DNA from: Lutibacter sp.
Lineage (GTDB): Bacteria > Bacteroidota > Bacteroidia > Flavobacteriales > Flavobacteriaceae
Assembly: GCF_013139515.1 (NCBI RefSeq)
Contig: NZ_WTAR01000114.1
Span: 1 to 55,699, forward strand
DNA length: 55,699 nucleotides
Reading direction: 5' to 3'
Numbering within the stretch: position 1 is the first letter of the stretch; each line of letters begins with the position of its first letter. Below, one piece after another: positions 1 through 8,564 of the stretch. A program made the translations under genes and the position numbers. The notes beneath the pieces were generated by a model that searched no databases, was not told the DNA's origin, and saw only the letters and a list, made by a program, of their open reading frames with translations.

Positions 1-417
1 CAGTTTTTTAATGTACCACACATTATTATTTCAATTTCAATTTTTTTAATATTACTAGTTGGTTTTCAATTTATTTCCTCAAAAACACTATTTATATCAA
101 TTAGTATTGGAGGTGTAATTATTTTGGGTTTCAAACTGTATTTTTTGAATAAAGAAAAAAAGAAACGTTTTAAAGAAACCAATAAAAAGTGGTTGCTAGA
201 AGAATTTGTTTTTAATTTAGGAGGAGCAGTAGCTTTTTTAAATTTATTTTTACAAATGGCAAATTTTTCACCCGAAACAACTTCAAATACTCTTATCTTA
301 ATTGCCTCATTTATTTTAACAATATTTATTTTATTAATTTATATAACAACATTTATTTTACCTTCACAAATTGAAGAAATTTTAGAAAAACAATATCCTG
401 AATACAAATTAGTGTAA
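1..417 (+). CDS. Membrane protein, 5'-truncated by the window edge
   Basis: The reading frame is open from base 1 to the TAA at 415-417, so about 138 residues of a longer protein are visible. An apparent TTG start at 124 lies inside a hydrophobic stretch and is unlikely to be real. Two hydrophobic segments precede a short lysine-rich loop (KEKKKRFK), and two more follow, so this is the C-terminal part of a multi-pass inner-membrane protein. The tail (EEILEKQYPEYKLV) is polar. I do not recognise the family. It lies 53 bases upstream of an ABC exporter pair on the same strand and could be cotranscribed, but nothing ties it functionally to them. Confidence 0.6.
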   Translation, partial: QFFNVPHIIISISIFLILLVGFQFISSKTLFISISIGGVIILGFKLYFLNKEKKKRFKETNKKWLLEEFVFNLGGAVAFLNLFLQMANFSPETTSNTLILIASFILTIFILLIYITTFILPSQIEEILEKQYPEYKLV

Positions 418-470
418 CAATTTATGTTTAAAACATACTTATTAACCGTAAAGTCTCAAAAATTAACCAA

Positions 471-1946
471 ATGATTAAACATTTTATAAATTTTGAATGG
501 AAACAGTTTACCCGTTCATCTTATTTTCAAAAGGGATTAACCATTAAAATATTGCTTTTTATAGCCGTAATTTATTTTGGAGGAATGGCACTGCTTTTAG
601 GAACAGGGTTATTTTTTATTCTTAAAAAAATAATGCCAGAATTAGATCCTATTGTAGTAGTTAATAACTACCTTATTTTTTGGATTCTGACAGATTTGGT
701 TATTCGTTATTTTATGCAACAACTACCAGTAATGAATATTAAACCTCTAATGCTTATTCCTATTAAAAAAAGCAAGGTGATTAATTATTTACTTGGAAAA
801 ACAACCATATCATTTTTTAATTTTATTCCAATATTCATTTTTTTACCCTTTAGCATTGTTCTTTTAGTACATGATTACCCTGTATTAAATGTTTTAAGTT
901 GGTTTTTTTCGGTGATATTTATTGCTTTTTCAACTAATTTTTTAAACTTCCTTATTAATAAAAGTAACATAGGTTTTTATAGTATTCTTTCAGTATTAGT
1001 GGTGTTTGTTGGATTGGAGTTTTTTAATATTTTTAAAACTTCACATTTTTTTGGAATTGCATTTAATGCACTTTATAACAATCCTATTTTTACAATAATT
1101 CCTTTCTTGGTTTTGGTAGGAATGTATTATTTAAATTTCAGCTTTATTAAAAAAAGTTTTTATGTAGATGGTGCTATTTCTAAAGAAATAAAAGAAGTGA
1201 ATGCTACAGATTTATCTTGGATGAATAGATTTGGAAGCACTGCAACATTTTTAAAAAATGATGTAAAACTAATTTATAGAAATGCAAGACCTAAACAAGT
1301 TGTACTTATGTCGTTCTTATTTTTGTTTTATGGATTAATTTTTTATACACAAGACGCCTATAAAGATATGCCAGCAATGATGGCATTTGCATCCATATTT
1401 GTTACTGGTGGGTTTTTATTAACCTTTGGGCAGTTAGTACCGTCTTGGGATAGTGAATATTATAAAATGTTAATGAGTCAAAACATTCAGTATAAAGAAT
1501 ATTTAAAATCAAAATGGTATTTAATGGTATTTGGAGTGTCCTTGTCCTTTGTTTTAAGTACTCCGTATATCTATTTTGGATGGAAAATATACGGATTAAT
1601 AGCTGCCGCTGCGTCATTTAACATTGGATTAAATTCGTTTATCACACTATTTGGTGGTGCTCTTAATAGAGTGCCAATAGAATTAAATGTAAAGGCAAAA
1701 GCTTTTGGAAATACAAACGGATTTAACCCTACACAATTGTTAATAGCTTTACCAAAAATGGTATTACCAATGCTTCTATTTTATATACCATACAAATTAA
1801 TTAATTACGAAGCAGGCATAATATCTTTAGGACTAAGTGGCGTTTTAGGAATTGTATTTCAAAACTTTTTCTTAAACAAAATCGAAAAAATTTATCAAAC
1901 AGGAAAATATAAAACCATTGCTGCATTTGGCGAAAAAAATAATTAA
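471..1946 (+). CDS. DUF5687 family membrane protein, probable ABC exporter permease
   Basis: A 491-residue protein with about twelve hydrophobic segments. It opens with a short amphipathic stretch (MIKHFINFEWKQFTRSSYF) typical of ABC-2-like permeases. The pattern matches the Bacteroidota DUF5687 family, whose members are usually encoded beside a lone ABC ATPase, as here (10-base gap to the next gene). By family and context it is the membrane half of an exporter, or a membrane-remodelling pump, of unknown substrate. The ATG at 471 is well placed and no better upstream start exists. Family call from recognised pattern; substrate not inferable. Confidence 0.75.
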   Translation: MIKHFINFEWKQFTRSSYFQKGLTIKILLFIAVIYFGGMALLLGTGLFFILKKIMPELDPIVVVNNYLIFWILTDLVIRYFMQQLPVMNIKPLMLIPIKKSKVINYLLGKTTISFFNFIPIFIFLPFSIVLLVHDYPVLNVLSWFFSVIFIAFSTNFLNFLINKSNIGFYSILSVLVVFVGLEFFNIFKTSHFFGIAFNALYNNPIFTIIPFLVLVGMYYLNFSFIKKSFYVDGAISKEIKEVNATDLSWMNRFGSTATFLKNDVKLIYRNARPKQVVLMSFLFLFYGLIFYTQDAYKDMPAMMAFASIFVTGGFLLTFGQLVPSWDSEYYKMLMSQNIQYKEYLKSKWYLMVFGVSLSFVLSTPYIYFGWKIYGLIAAAASFNIGLNSFITLFGGALNRVPIELNVKAKAFGNTNGFNPTQLLIALPKMVLPMLLFYIPYKLINYEAGIISLGLSGVLGIVFQNFFLNKIEKIYQTGKYKTIAAFGEKNN

Positions 1947-1956
1947 AAGAAACAAA

Positions 1957-2652
1957 ATGATTAAGACAACTAACCTTTCAAAAAAATACGGAAATGTAAC
2001 CGTTTTAAATATAGAATCTTTAGAAATTCCAAAAGGACAAGCATTTGGTTTGGTAGGAAATAACGGAGCGGGTAAAACTACATATTTTAACTTACTGTTA
2101 GATTTAATAGCTCCTACAACCGGAACTATTTTTAATAACGAAATTCAAGTGAACACTAGTGAAGATTGGAAACCGTTTACAGCTTCTTTTATAGATGAAA
2201 GTTTTTTAATAGGCTATTTAACAGCTGAAGAATATTTTTACTTTATAGGAGAACTTCGAGGAATGAATAAAGCTGATATTGATACTTTTTTAGAACAGTT
2301 TTCAGAAATTTTTAATGATGAAATTATAGGTAAAAAGAAGTATTTAAGAGATCTATCAAAAGGAAATCAGAAAAAAGCAGGAATTGTAGCCGCTTTAATT
2401 GGAAACCCAGAAGTAATTATTTTAGATGAGCCTTTCGCTAATTTAGACCCAACCACACAAATTAGATTAAAAAAATTATTAAGTGATTTAACAAAAGATA
2501 GTAACTCAACAGTATTAATTTCAAGCCATGATTTAGGTCACATAACCGAAGTTTGTGAGCGTATTGTTGTTTTAGATAAGGGTTCAGTTGTTAAAGATTT
2601 AAAAACTTCAGAAGCAACATTAAAAGAGTTAGAGGCGTATTTTTCAGTGTAA
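1957..2652 (+). CDS. ABC transporter ATP-binding protein
   Basis: This 231-residue nucleotide-binding subunit has all ABC motifs: Walker A (GNNGAGKT), a signature-like LSKGNQKK, Walker B with catalytic Glu (VIILDEP) and the H-loop (SSHD). It should hydrolyse ATP at the cytoplasmic face and drive the preceding DUF5687 permease. The signature departs from LSGGQ but resembles that of many ABC-2 exporters. I start it at ATG 1957, which gives MIKTTNLSKKYG, the normal beginning of an ABC domain. The frame is open back to a TTG at 1918, but that would add 13 lysine-rich residues and overlap the permease gene. Substrate unknown. Confidence 0.9.
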   Translation: MIKTTNLSKKYGNVTVLNIESLEIPKGQAFGLVGNNGAGKTTYFNLLLDLIAPTTGTIFNNEIQVNTSEDWKPFTASFIDESFLIGYLTAEEYFYFIGELRGMNKADIDTFLEQFSEIFNDEIIGKKKYLRDLSKGNQKKAGIVAALIGNPEVIILDEPFANLDPTTQIRLKKLLSDLTKDSNSTVLISSHDLGHITEVCERIVVLDKGSVVKDLKTSEATLKELEAYFSV

Positions 2653-2691
2653 TTCAAATTAGTAAGTAGATTTTTGTATTTTTACAACCCT

Positions 2692-2708
2692 CTTACAATA
2701 ATTGTAAG
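2692..2708. promoter_or_regulatory. Small inverted repeat in the leader of the sprE-like gene
   Basis: CTTACAAT and ATTGTAAG are perfect 8-base arms around one central A. They lie just after a TATTTTTA element (2677-2684) that resembles the flavobacterial -7 box. A 16-base segment covering the right arm (2697-2712) recurs at 2765-2780, inside the first codons of the gene. Operator or RNA hairpin function is inference only. Confidence 0.35.
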
Positions 2709-2747
2709 CTTTAATTAGTTAGAAGGGTAGTAAAAAAACGGTTTCTT

Positions 2748-4931
2748 TTGAAAAACAACATTAAAATAATTGTAAGCTTTTTAGTAGTTCTTTTTGCTGT
2801 GGGTTGCTCCACTAAAAAAGATGCATTTTTAAATAGAAATTTCCATGTAATGACCACAAAGTACAATGTACTTTACAATGGAAATGAAGCTTTACGAATG
2901 GGTTTAATAAATTTAAACTCAAGTTATGAAGATAATTTTTGGGCGCGTTTACCTATTGAACCTTTAAAAGTTGAAGAACAGGTTTTTCCTGACATGCAAA
3001 ACAATTTAGACAACACGCCTAAAGAGTTTGAAAGAGCAGAAGAAAAAGCCGTAAAAGCAGTTCAAAAACATTCCATGTTAATTGCTAGGCAAGAGCGTAA
3101 CAGTCAAATAGACAATGCGTATTTGTTATTGGGAAAATCACGTTATTACTCAAGTAGATTTGTACCGGCTTTAGAAGCATTTAACTTTGTACTTTTAAAT
3201 TACCCAAGAGCCGATTTAATTAACGAAACCAAAATTTGGCAAGCCAAAACATTGGTTCGTTTACAAAATGAAGAGCAAGCAATAGAAAATCTTCACTATT
3301 TATTAAAAAACAAAGAATTAAGTAGCGAAATAAAAGAAAATGCGCATACTGCAATAGCAATGGCTTATATTAAAACGGATAGTTTACAGCAAGTAACTAA
3401 CCATTTAAACAAAGCTATTTTAACAACTAACAACAACGAACAAACTGCACGAAATTTATTTGTTTTAGGGCAAATTTATAGAGAATTAAAATTAAAAGAC
3501 TCTTCAAACTTTGCATTTCAAAAAATAATTGATTTCAAAAAGGCTCCTTATAAGTATAAGATTCACGCACATATTGAAAAAGTAAAAAATGTTTCAAATA
3601 AAGAAGAAGCTTTAAGCACTATTGAAACATTAAAAAAATTAGTAAAAAATAGAGATAACAGACCTTATTTAGATCAGTTAAATTATCATTTAGGAATGCT
3701 TACAAAAGAAGACGATTCCGAAAAAGCAATTTCTTACTTTAAGCAATCAATACATCATAGTGCAAAAGATAATTTTCAAAAAGAACTTACGTATGAAGCT
3801 CTTGGGAATTCTTATTTTGACAATACATCTTTTTTAAAAGCAGGAGCCTATTACGACAGTATTTTACAAATAACACAAGCGCATAACACAAAACGTGTGA
3901 GAATTGTAAAAAGAAAAAGAGATAAATTAAGTGATGTAATTTTATATGAAAACATCTCTAAAAGAAACGATAGTATTTTAAATTTAGTAGCTATGACCGA
4001 AAATGAAAGAGAAACTTATTTCTCTGATTTTATTGTGGCGCTAAAAGCAAAAGATAAAGAAAAAAAAGCAAAAATAAGCGCAGAACTTGAGCGTGCAAAA
4101 CAAGCAAGTAAAAAACTAGTAAAACTAGACAATACTGGTAAATGGTATTTTTATAATATTCAAACGGTACTTTTTGGAAAAGAAGAATTTAAAGCACTTT
4201 GGGGAGATAGAAGTTTAGAAAATAATTGGAGATTAGCAGATGAAACAATTATAAATATTAAAAATGAAATTGCTGTAGAAAATCTTCAAGTAGTAGAAGT
4301 TGGAAGCGTAAAAAGATACGAAGTATGGTATTATACAGATCAAATACCAACAAGCCCAGTAAAAATTGATAGTATTATTGCTGAACGAAATTCAGCCTAT
4401 TTTAAATTAGGAGTTATTTATAAAGAACAGTTTAAAGAATTGGAACTGGCAACAACCAGGCTAGAAAAATTACTAACATTTAAGCCAATACCAACTATTA
4501 CATTACCTTCAAAATATCATTTGTATAAAATTTACACAAACCAAGATAACAGTAAAGCTGAAGGGTTTAAAAACGACATAGTAAATGAGTATCCAAATTC
4601 AAAATATGCTAAAATTATTTTAAACGCTAACGAAGTTGTAACTAATGAAAATGAAACAACTCCTGAAGATGAGTACGCACTTGTTTTTTATGAATATAAA
4701 GATGAGCAATTTGAAAGTGTTATAGAAAAATCTATCAATGCTATTCATAAATATGAAGGAGGAAAAATTATACCTAAATTTGAATTGCTAAAAGCCTATG
4801 CTATAGGAAAAAAAGATGGTATTATTGCTTTTAAAGAAGCATTAGATTTTGTTGCTATGAATTACCCAAATACTGAAGAAGGAAAAAAAGCGTTAGAAGT
4901 AATTAATACGATTAAAGAAAAAATAAAATAA
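2748..4931 (+). CDS. sprE: SprE/PorW-like TPR lipoprotein of the type IX secretion/gliding machinery
   Basis: A 727-residue lipoprotein. The N-terminus is a signal peptide ending in a lipobox-like FAVGC (Cys20), followed by STKKD. The rest is helical with several tetratricopeptide-like repeats, clearest at about residues 120-160, 200-260 and 300-375. The opening after the Cys (NRNFHVMTTKYNVLYNG) matches SprE of Flavobacterium johnsoniae and PorW of Porphyromonas, which link the T9SS outer-membrane translocon to the PorLM/GldLM motor. The start must be TTG at 2748: no in-frame ATG lies between the upstream stop (2712-2714) and the signal peptide. Bactofilin and ATP synthase genes follow on the same strand. 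Confidence 0.8.
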   Translation: MKNNIKIIVSFLVVLFAVGCSTKKDAFLNRNFHVMTTKYNVLYNGNEALRMGLINLNSSYEDNFWARLPIEPLKVEEQVFPDMQNNLDNTPKEFERAEEKAVKAVQKHSMLIARQERNSQIDNAYLLLGKSRYYSSRFVPALEAFNFVLLNYPRADLINETKIWQAKTLVRLQNEEQAIENLHYLLKNKELSSEIKENAHTAIAMAYIKTDSLQQVTNHLNKAILTTNNNEQTARNLFVLGQIYRELKLKDSSNFAFQKIIDFKKAPYKYKIHAHIEKVKNVSNKEEALSTIETLKKLVKNRDNRPYLDQLNYHLGMLTKEDDSEKAISYFKQSIHHSAKDNFQKELTYEALGNSYFDNTSFLKAGAYYDSILQITQAHNTKRVRIVKRKRDKLSDVILYENISKRNDSILNLVAMTENERETYFSDFIVALKAKDKEKKAKISAELERAKQASKKLVKLDNTGKWYFYNIQTVLFGKEEFKALWGDRSLENNWRLADETIINIKNEIAVENLQVVEVGSVKRYEVWYYTDQIPTSPVKIDSIIAERNSAYFKLGVIYKEQFKELELATTRLEKLLTFKPIPTITLPSKYHLYKIYTNQDNSKAEGFKNDIVNEYPNSKYAKIILNANEVVTNENETTPEDEYALVFYEYKDEQFESVIEKSINAIHKYEGGKIIPKFELLKAYAIGKKDGIIAFKEALDFVAMNYPNTEEGKKALEVINTIKEKIK

Positions 4932-4952
4932 ATCCCAAAAACACATAGCAAC

Positions 4953-5351
4953 ATGTTTTCAGAAAAAAAAGAAACGAAACCACAAGTGTCAGAAAGAAAT
5001 ACCATTGGAAAAAACACCTCAATAACAGGTGATATTGTTTCTGATGGCGATTTTAGAATTGATGGAAAAATTGATGGAACTATTAAAACTTCAGGTAGAG
5101 TAATTGTTGGTAAATCAGGAATTATTAGCGGAAAAGTAGAATGCAATAATGCAGATATCGAAGGTAAATTTTCAGGTGAATTAATTGTAAATAGTTTACT
5201 TACGTTAAAGGCTTCAGCAGTTATTACTGGTGATGTAATTATTAGTAAATTATCAGTTGAACCTGGTGCAGATTTTAACGCAACTTGTTCTATGAAAGGT
5301 TCAGTTAAGGAATTAAAAAATGAACAAACCTCCAAAGAAAAAACAGCTTAA
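4953..5351 (+). CDS. Bactofilin family cytoskeletal protein
   Basis: A 132-residue protein whose core (about residues 20-115) is the bactofilin right-handed beta-helix. Regularly spaced glycines and short hydrophobic strands are visible, as in GDIVSDGDFRIDGKIDGTI and IIGDVIISKL-like repeats. Unstructured charged tails flank the core. Bactofilins polymerise without nucleotide into membrane-associated filaments that position cell-wall enzymes or other machines. The gene starts 21 bases after the sprE-like gene and overlaps the start of the atpZ-like gene by 32 bases, so it sits inside the operon. Its partner in this organism is unknown. Confidence 0.9.
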   Translation: MFSEKKETKPQVSERNTIGKNTSITGDIVSDGDFRIDGKIDGTIKTSGRVIVGKSGIISGKVECNNADIEGKFSGELIVNSLLTLKASAVITGDVIISKLSVEPGADFNATCSMKGSVKELKNEQTSKEKTA

Positions 5352-5550
5352 CCGTTATATACAATTAACAGGCGTTGCATTTCAAATGGGTATTACTATT
5401 TATTTAGGTGCTTATTTTGGAAAGTGGTTAGATGCACATTTTCAAACTTCAAATAAAACATTTACAATTATTGGAACTTTAGTAGCTATGGTTGTTTCAA
5501 TTTGGAGTGTTTTAGCTCAATTAAAAAAAATAAACGATAAATATGAGTAA
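5320..5550 (+). CDS. AtpZ/AtpI-family F1Fo ATP synthase accessory protein
   Basis: A 76-residue protein with two hydrophobic hairpin helices and basic ends (MNKPPKKKQ at the front, KKINDKYE at the tail). This is the size and layout of AtpZ/AtpI-family proteins encoded ahead of atpB. Family members help c-ring assembly or carry Mg2+/Ca2+ in some bacteria; which applies here cannot be read from sequence. The gene overlaps the bactofilin gene upstream (32 bases) and the DUF6168 gene downstream (8 bases), indicating tight translational coupling. Confidence 0.85.
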   Translation: MNKPPKKKQLNRYIQLTGVAFQMGITIYLGAYFGKWLDAHFQTSNKTFTIIGTLVAMVVSIWSVLAQLKKINDKYE

Positions 5551-5929
5551 AAACATCGTTGTGTTTTGTGTAAAACTAATACTTTCTTTAAGTGTAGTTT
5601 TTGCATTCCATTTAGCAATTTTACACTTTTTAGATTTCCCTTTATTTGAAAATCAACTAATAATGTCATATAGTATTAATGGAATTTTAGCCATTATAAT
5701 TTTTATAACATTATATAAGCTAAGAGTAAAATACCTAGATTTATTAGGGTTTATTTTTATGGCTGGAAGTTTTTTAAAATTTGGAGTTTATTTTGTTTTA
5801 TTTCGTCCAATTTTTAAACAAGACGGAGATGTCACAGCCTTAGAAGCTACCTCATTTTTAGCGCCATATCTTTTGTGTTTAATAATTGAAACTTTTTATC
5901 TTATAAAAATGTTAAATAATAAATTGTAA
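5543..5929 (+). CDS. DUF6168-like four-helix membrane protein
   Basis: This 128-residue protein has four hydrophobic helices and almost no soluble loops. It sits between the atpZ-like gene and atpB, the position occupied by AtpI-type proteins in other phyla and by DUF6168 proteins in flavobacteria. A role in ATP synthase assembly is a plausible inference from position. The start overlaps the atpZ-like gene by 8 bases. Function is not established. Confidence 0.65.
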   Translation: MSKNIVVFCVKLILSLSVVFAFHLAILHFLDFPLFENQLIMSYSINGILAIIIFITLYKLRVKYLDLLGFIFMAGSFLKFGVYFVLFRPIFKQDGDVTALEATSFLAPYLLCLIIETFYLIKMLNNKL

Positions 5930-5980
5930 CCCCTTAACAATTAGCAATAAACAACCGTTCAAATTCAAAGGAATTATTTT

Positions 5981-6009
5981 TTGGATTCTAATATAAAAAC
6001 GTACATTTG
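5981..6009 (+). promoter_or_regulatory. Promoter for atpB (TTG-N18-TACATTTG)
   Basis: A TTG at 5981-5983 and TACATTTG at 6002-6009 are separated by 18 bases. This matches the Bacteroidota sigma-ABfr consensus (TTG at -33, TAnnTTTG at -7). The expected transcript start is near 6015, giving a leader of about 30 bases to the atpB ATG. It would let the structural ATP synthase genes be transcribed apart from sprE and bactofilin. Confidence 0.75.
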
Positions 6010-6045
6010 CAAAATATTTTTAGAAAACAGCATTAATAAAGTGAT

Positions 6046-7155
6046 ATGCATAGAATTACCTTAGTAAAAATACTTACGTTACTATTTTTAACTGTAACAA
6101 TATCGGTAAAAGCACAACATGACACACCTGAAAAGGAAACTGTTCATGTAGAAAGTAGTGATTCGGAAAAAGGAAGCCTAAGAACTGAGATTAAAGAGTA
6201 CATTAATCATCACTTATTAGATTCTTACGATTTTAGTTTGTTTTCATATACAAATGATACTGGGGAACATATTTATTGGAGTGCACCTTTACCAGTAATT
6301 TTATTTGATGGCGGTTTAAAAGTATTTTCTTCCTCTAAATTTCACCACGGAGAAACTGTTGCTAATGTTAGCGGTAATTATTACAAAGTATTTCACAATA
6401 AAATATACAAAACAAACGCTGAAGGAACCATCAATTTAGATGACCATCATCATCCAACAAATGCAAAACCTTTAGATTTTTCAATAACTAAAAACGTAAC
6501 TGTTATTTTCTTAGTTGGGTTATTAATGTTCTTTATGTTTAGTAGAATGGCTAAGTCTTATAAAAAAAATGGATTAATGCCAAAAGGAATGGGACGTTTA
6601 CTAGAACCAATAGTATTGTATATAAGAGACGATATTGCAATTCCTAACATTGGTAAAAAACACTATAAGAAATACATGAGTTATTTACTAACGGTATTTT
6701 TCTTTGTGTGGATTATAAACTTATTAGGTTTAACACCATTAGGTGTAAACGTAACCAACAATATTGCAGTAACACTAGCATTAGCTTTAATTACATACAT
6801 TTTAACAACATTTACCGCAAATAAAAATTACTGGAAACACATTTTTTGGATGCCAGGTGTACCAGTACCAATGAAATTTATTTTAGCGCCAATTGAATTG
6901 TTAGGAACTATTATAAAACCTTTTTCATTAATGATTCGTTTGTATGCAAACATTACAGCAGGTCATATTGTATTAATGAGTATTATTGGATTAATGTTTA
7001 TTTTCAAAAGCTGGATTGGTAGCCCACTATCTTTCGGGTTGGCTTTTGCATTGGCTCTTTTAGAGTTATTAGTAGCAGCGCTACAAGCATATATTTTCAC
7101 CATGTTATCAGCACTATATTTTGGTATGGCTGTTGAAGAACACGATGATCATTAA
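6046..7155 (+). CDS. atpB: F1Fo ATP synthase subunit a
   Basis: A 369-residue protein, longer than the usual ~270. It begins with a cleavable-looking signal peptide (to about Ala23, VKAQ) and a ~120-residue soluble region before the membrane core, as is usual in Bacteroidota. The conserved core contains the essential stator arginine (R298 in FSLMIRLYANITAGH) and the last helix with LQAYIFTMLSALY. It forms the proton half-channels beside the c-ring. A near-consensus promoter lies just upstream. Confidence 0.95.
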   Translation: MHRITLVKILTLLFLTVTISVKAQHDTPEKETVHVESSDSEKGSLRTEIKEYINHHLLDSYDFSLFSYTNDTGEHIYWSAPLPVILFDGGLKVFSSSKFHHGETVANVSGNYYKVFHNKIYKTNAEGTINLDDHHHPTNAKPLDFSITKNVTVIFLVGLLMFFMFSRMAKSYKKNGLMPKGMGRLLEPIVLYIRDDIAIPNIGKKHYKKYMSYLLTVFFFVWIINLLGLTPLGVNVTNNIAVTLALALITYILTTFTANKNYWKHIFWMPGVPVPMKFILAPIELLGTIIKPFSLMIRLYANITAGHIVLMSIIGLMFIFKSWIGSPLSFGLAFALALLELLVAALQAYIFTMLSALYFGMAVEEHDDH

Positions 7156-7188
7156 AATTGAATGTTTAATTAATTAATTATATATATT

Positions 7189-7380
7189 ATGAATATTCCA
7201 GAAATTGTAGGAGCAGGTTTAATCGTTATTGGTGCTGGTTTAGGTATCGGTAGAATTGGTGGTTCAGCAATGGACGCTATTGCACGTCAACCAGAAGCTT
7301 CAGGAAAAATTCAAACAGCGATGCTAATTGCAGCAGCGTTAATTGAAGGTATTGGATTTGCTGCATTATTTGCTGCATAA
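7189..7380 (+). CDS. atpE: F1Fo ATP synthase subunit c
   Basis: A 63-residue hairpin of two membrane helices joined by the polar loop ARQPEA. Helix 1 has the glycine-rich GAGLGIG packing motif. Helix 2 carries the ion-binding Glu53 in ALIEGIGF. The position after this Glu is Gly, and no Gln/Ser ligand set of sodium-type rings is visible, so proton coupling is most likely (inference). A strong stem-loop follows the gene (7395-7423). Confidence 0.95.
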   Translation: MNIPEIVGAGLIVIGAGLGIGRIGGSAMDAIARQPEASGKIQTAMLIAAALIEGIGFAALFAA

Positions 7381-7394
7381 CAAAACTAACAACA

Positions 7395-7429
7395 AGTAGC
7401 TACAACGGTTGGTTGTAGCTACTGTTTTT
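7395..7429 (+). terminator. Intra-operon stem-loop with short T run after atpE
   Basis: Twelve perfect base pairs (AGTAGCTACAAC at 7395-7406 with its complement at 7412-7423) around a five-base loop are followed by G then five Ts. It has the form of a Rho-independent terminator but lies between atpE and atpF. It probably acts as a partial terminator or as a 3'-end stabiliser for the atpBE segment. Confidence 0.65.
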
Positions 7430-7466
7430 AAATTAGAAATTAAATTATATATAACACCAAATAAAC

Positions 7467-7967
7467 ATGGATAAGTTAATAGAACAGTTTTCATTAGGGT
7501 TATTTTTCTGGCAATTAATTTTATTTGTTGGATTGGTACTTTTATTGAAAAAATTTGCTTGGGGACCAATTTTAAATTCGGTAAGTGAAAGGGAAGAAGG
7601 TATTAAAAGTGCATTAGATGAAGCTGAGAATGCGCGTAAAGAAATGCAAAATTTAAATGCAGATAACGCTAGAATTTTAAAAGAAGCACGTGCTGAGCGT
7701 GATATACTTTTAAAAGAGGCGCGCGAAATGAAAGATGCAATTATTACCGAAGCTAAAGATGAAGCTCAAGTACAAGCAAATAAAGTTGTAGAACAAGCTC
7801 AAGCAACAATTCAATCTGAAAAACAAGCTGCAATTGCAGATTTAAAAAATCAGGTAGCTGAATTATCTATTAATATCGCTGAAAAAGTTGTTAGAGGTGA
7901 ATTATCTGATAAAAACAAGCAAACAAAACTTGTTGAAGATTTATTAAAAGAAGTAACTATTAGCTAA
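7467..7967 (+). CDS. atpF: F1Fo ATP synthase subunit b
   Basis: A 166-residue protein with one N-terminal membrane helix (about residues 9-29) followed by a long charged, alanine-rich coiled coil. This is the standard subunit b plan, and the length is typical. It forms the peripheral stalk that holds alpha3beta3 against subunit a. It follows atpE after an 86-base gap containing a hairpin and is followed 10 bases later by atpH. Confidence 0.95.
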   Translation: MDKLIEQFSLGLFFWQLILFVGLVLLLKKFAWGPILNSVSEREEGIKSALDEAENARKEMQNLNADNARILKEARAERDILLKEAREMKDAIITEAKDEAQVQANKVVEQAQATIQSEKQAAIADLKNQVAELSINIAEKVVRGELSDKNKQTKLVEDLLKEVTIS

Positions 7968-7977
7968 TTAAATTCAA

Positions 7978-8520
7978 ATGAGCGGATCTAGAGCAGCAAT
8001 AAGATATGCAAAAGCAATACTAAGTTTTGCACTTGAACAAAACAAAGAAGTTCAAGTGAATGATGATATGTTGTTAATTGCAAATACAATTGAAGAAAGT
8101 GAAGATTTACAATTGTTGCTAAGTAGCCCAATTATTAAATCTGAATTAAAAAAGACAGCTATAAAAAAAGTGTTTTCTTCAAAAATAACAAGTTTAAGTA
8201 CAGGTTTACTAGATTTGTTAATTGATAATAAAAGATTGTCAATTTTAAATGAAGTAGCAAAAAAATATACTATTCTTTTTGATACACTAAAAGGAATAGA
8301 AGTTGCACAAGTAACCACTGCAGTTCCATTAACCGAAGCTTTAAACAAACAAGTTTTAAGTAAAGTAAAAGAAATTACAGGAAAAGAAGCAACAATTGAA
8401 AACAATATAAACCCTGATATTATTGGCGGATTTATATTACGTATTGGAGATGTTCAATACGATGCAAGTATTGCAAATAAATTACAAGGATTAAAAAGAC
8501 AATTTGAAAGCGAAAGCTAA
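7978..8520 (+). CDS. atpH: F1Fo ATP synthase subunit delta
   Basis: A 180-residue protein matching the OSCP/delta family: helical N-domain (GSRAAIRYAKAILSFALEQ) and a C-terminal beta/alpha part ending in DPDIIGG-like and IRIGD-like strands (here NPDIIGGFILRIGDVQYDAS). It connects the b stalk to the top of F1. It lies between atpF (10-base gap) and atpA (44-base gap) in the usual order. Confidence 0.95.
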   Translation: MSGSRAAIRYAKAILSFALEQNKEVQVNDDMLLIANTIEESEDLQLLLSSPIIKSELKKTAIKKVFSSKITSLSTGLLDLLIDNKRLSILNEVAKKYTILFDTLKGIEVAQVTTAVPLTEALNKQVLSKVKEITGKEATIENNINPDIIGGFILRIGDVQYDASIANKLQGLKRQFESES

Positions 8521-8564
8521 ATTGAATAACATAAAAAAGATTTTAGTTTTAAAAATTATATAAA

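Noticed and set aside
1918-1956. TTG-initiated N-terminal extension of the ABC ATPase
   Set aside because: It adds 13 lysine-rich residues, overlaps the permease gene, and the ATG at 1957 gives a standard ABC-domain beginning.
4862-5335. 157-codon open frame on the minus strand over the bactofilin gene
   Set aside because: It is antisense to a clear bactofilin and its hydrophobic, serine-rich translation reflects the other strand's codon pattern.
8052-8405. 117-codon minus-strand frame inside atpH
   Set aside because: It is a shadow of an unambiguous ATP synthase gene, with no promoter box or family resemblance.
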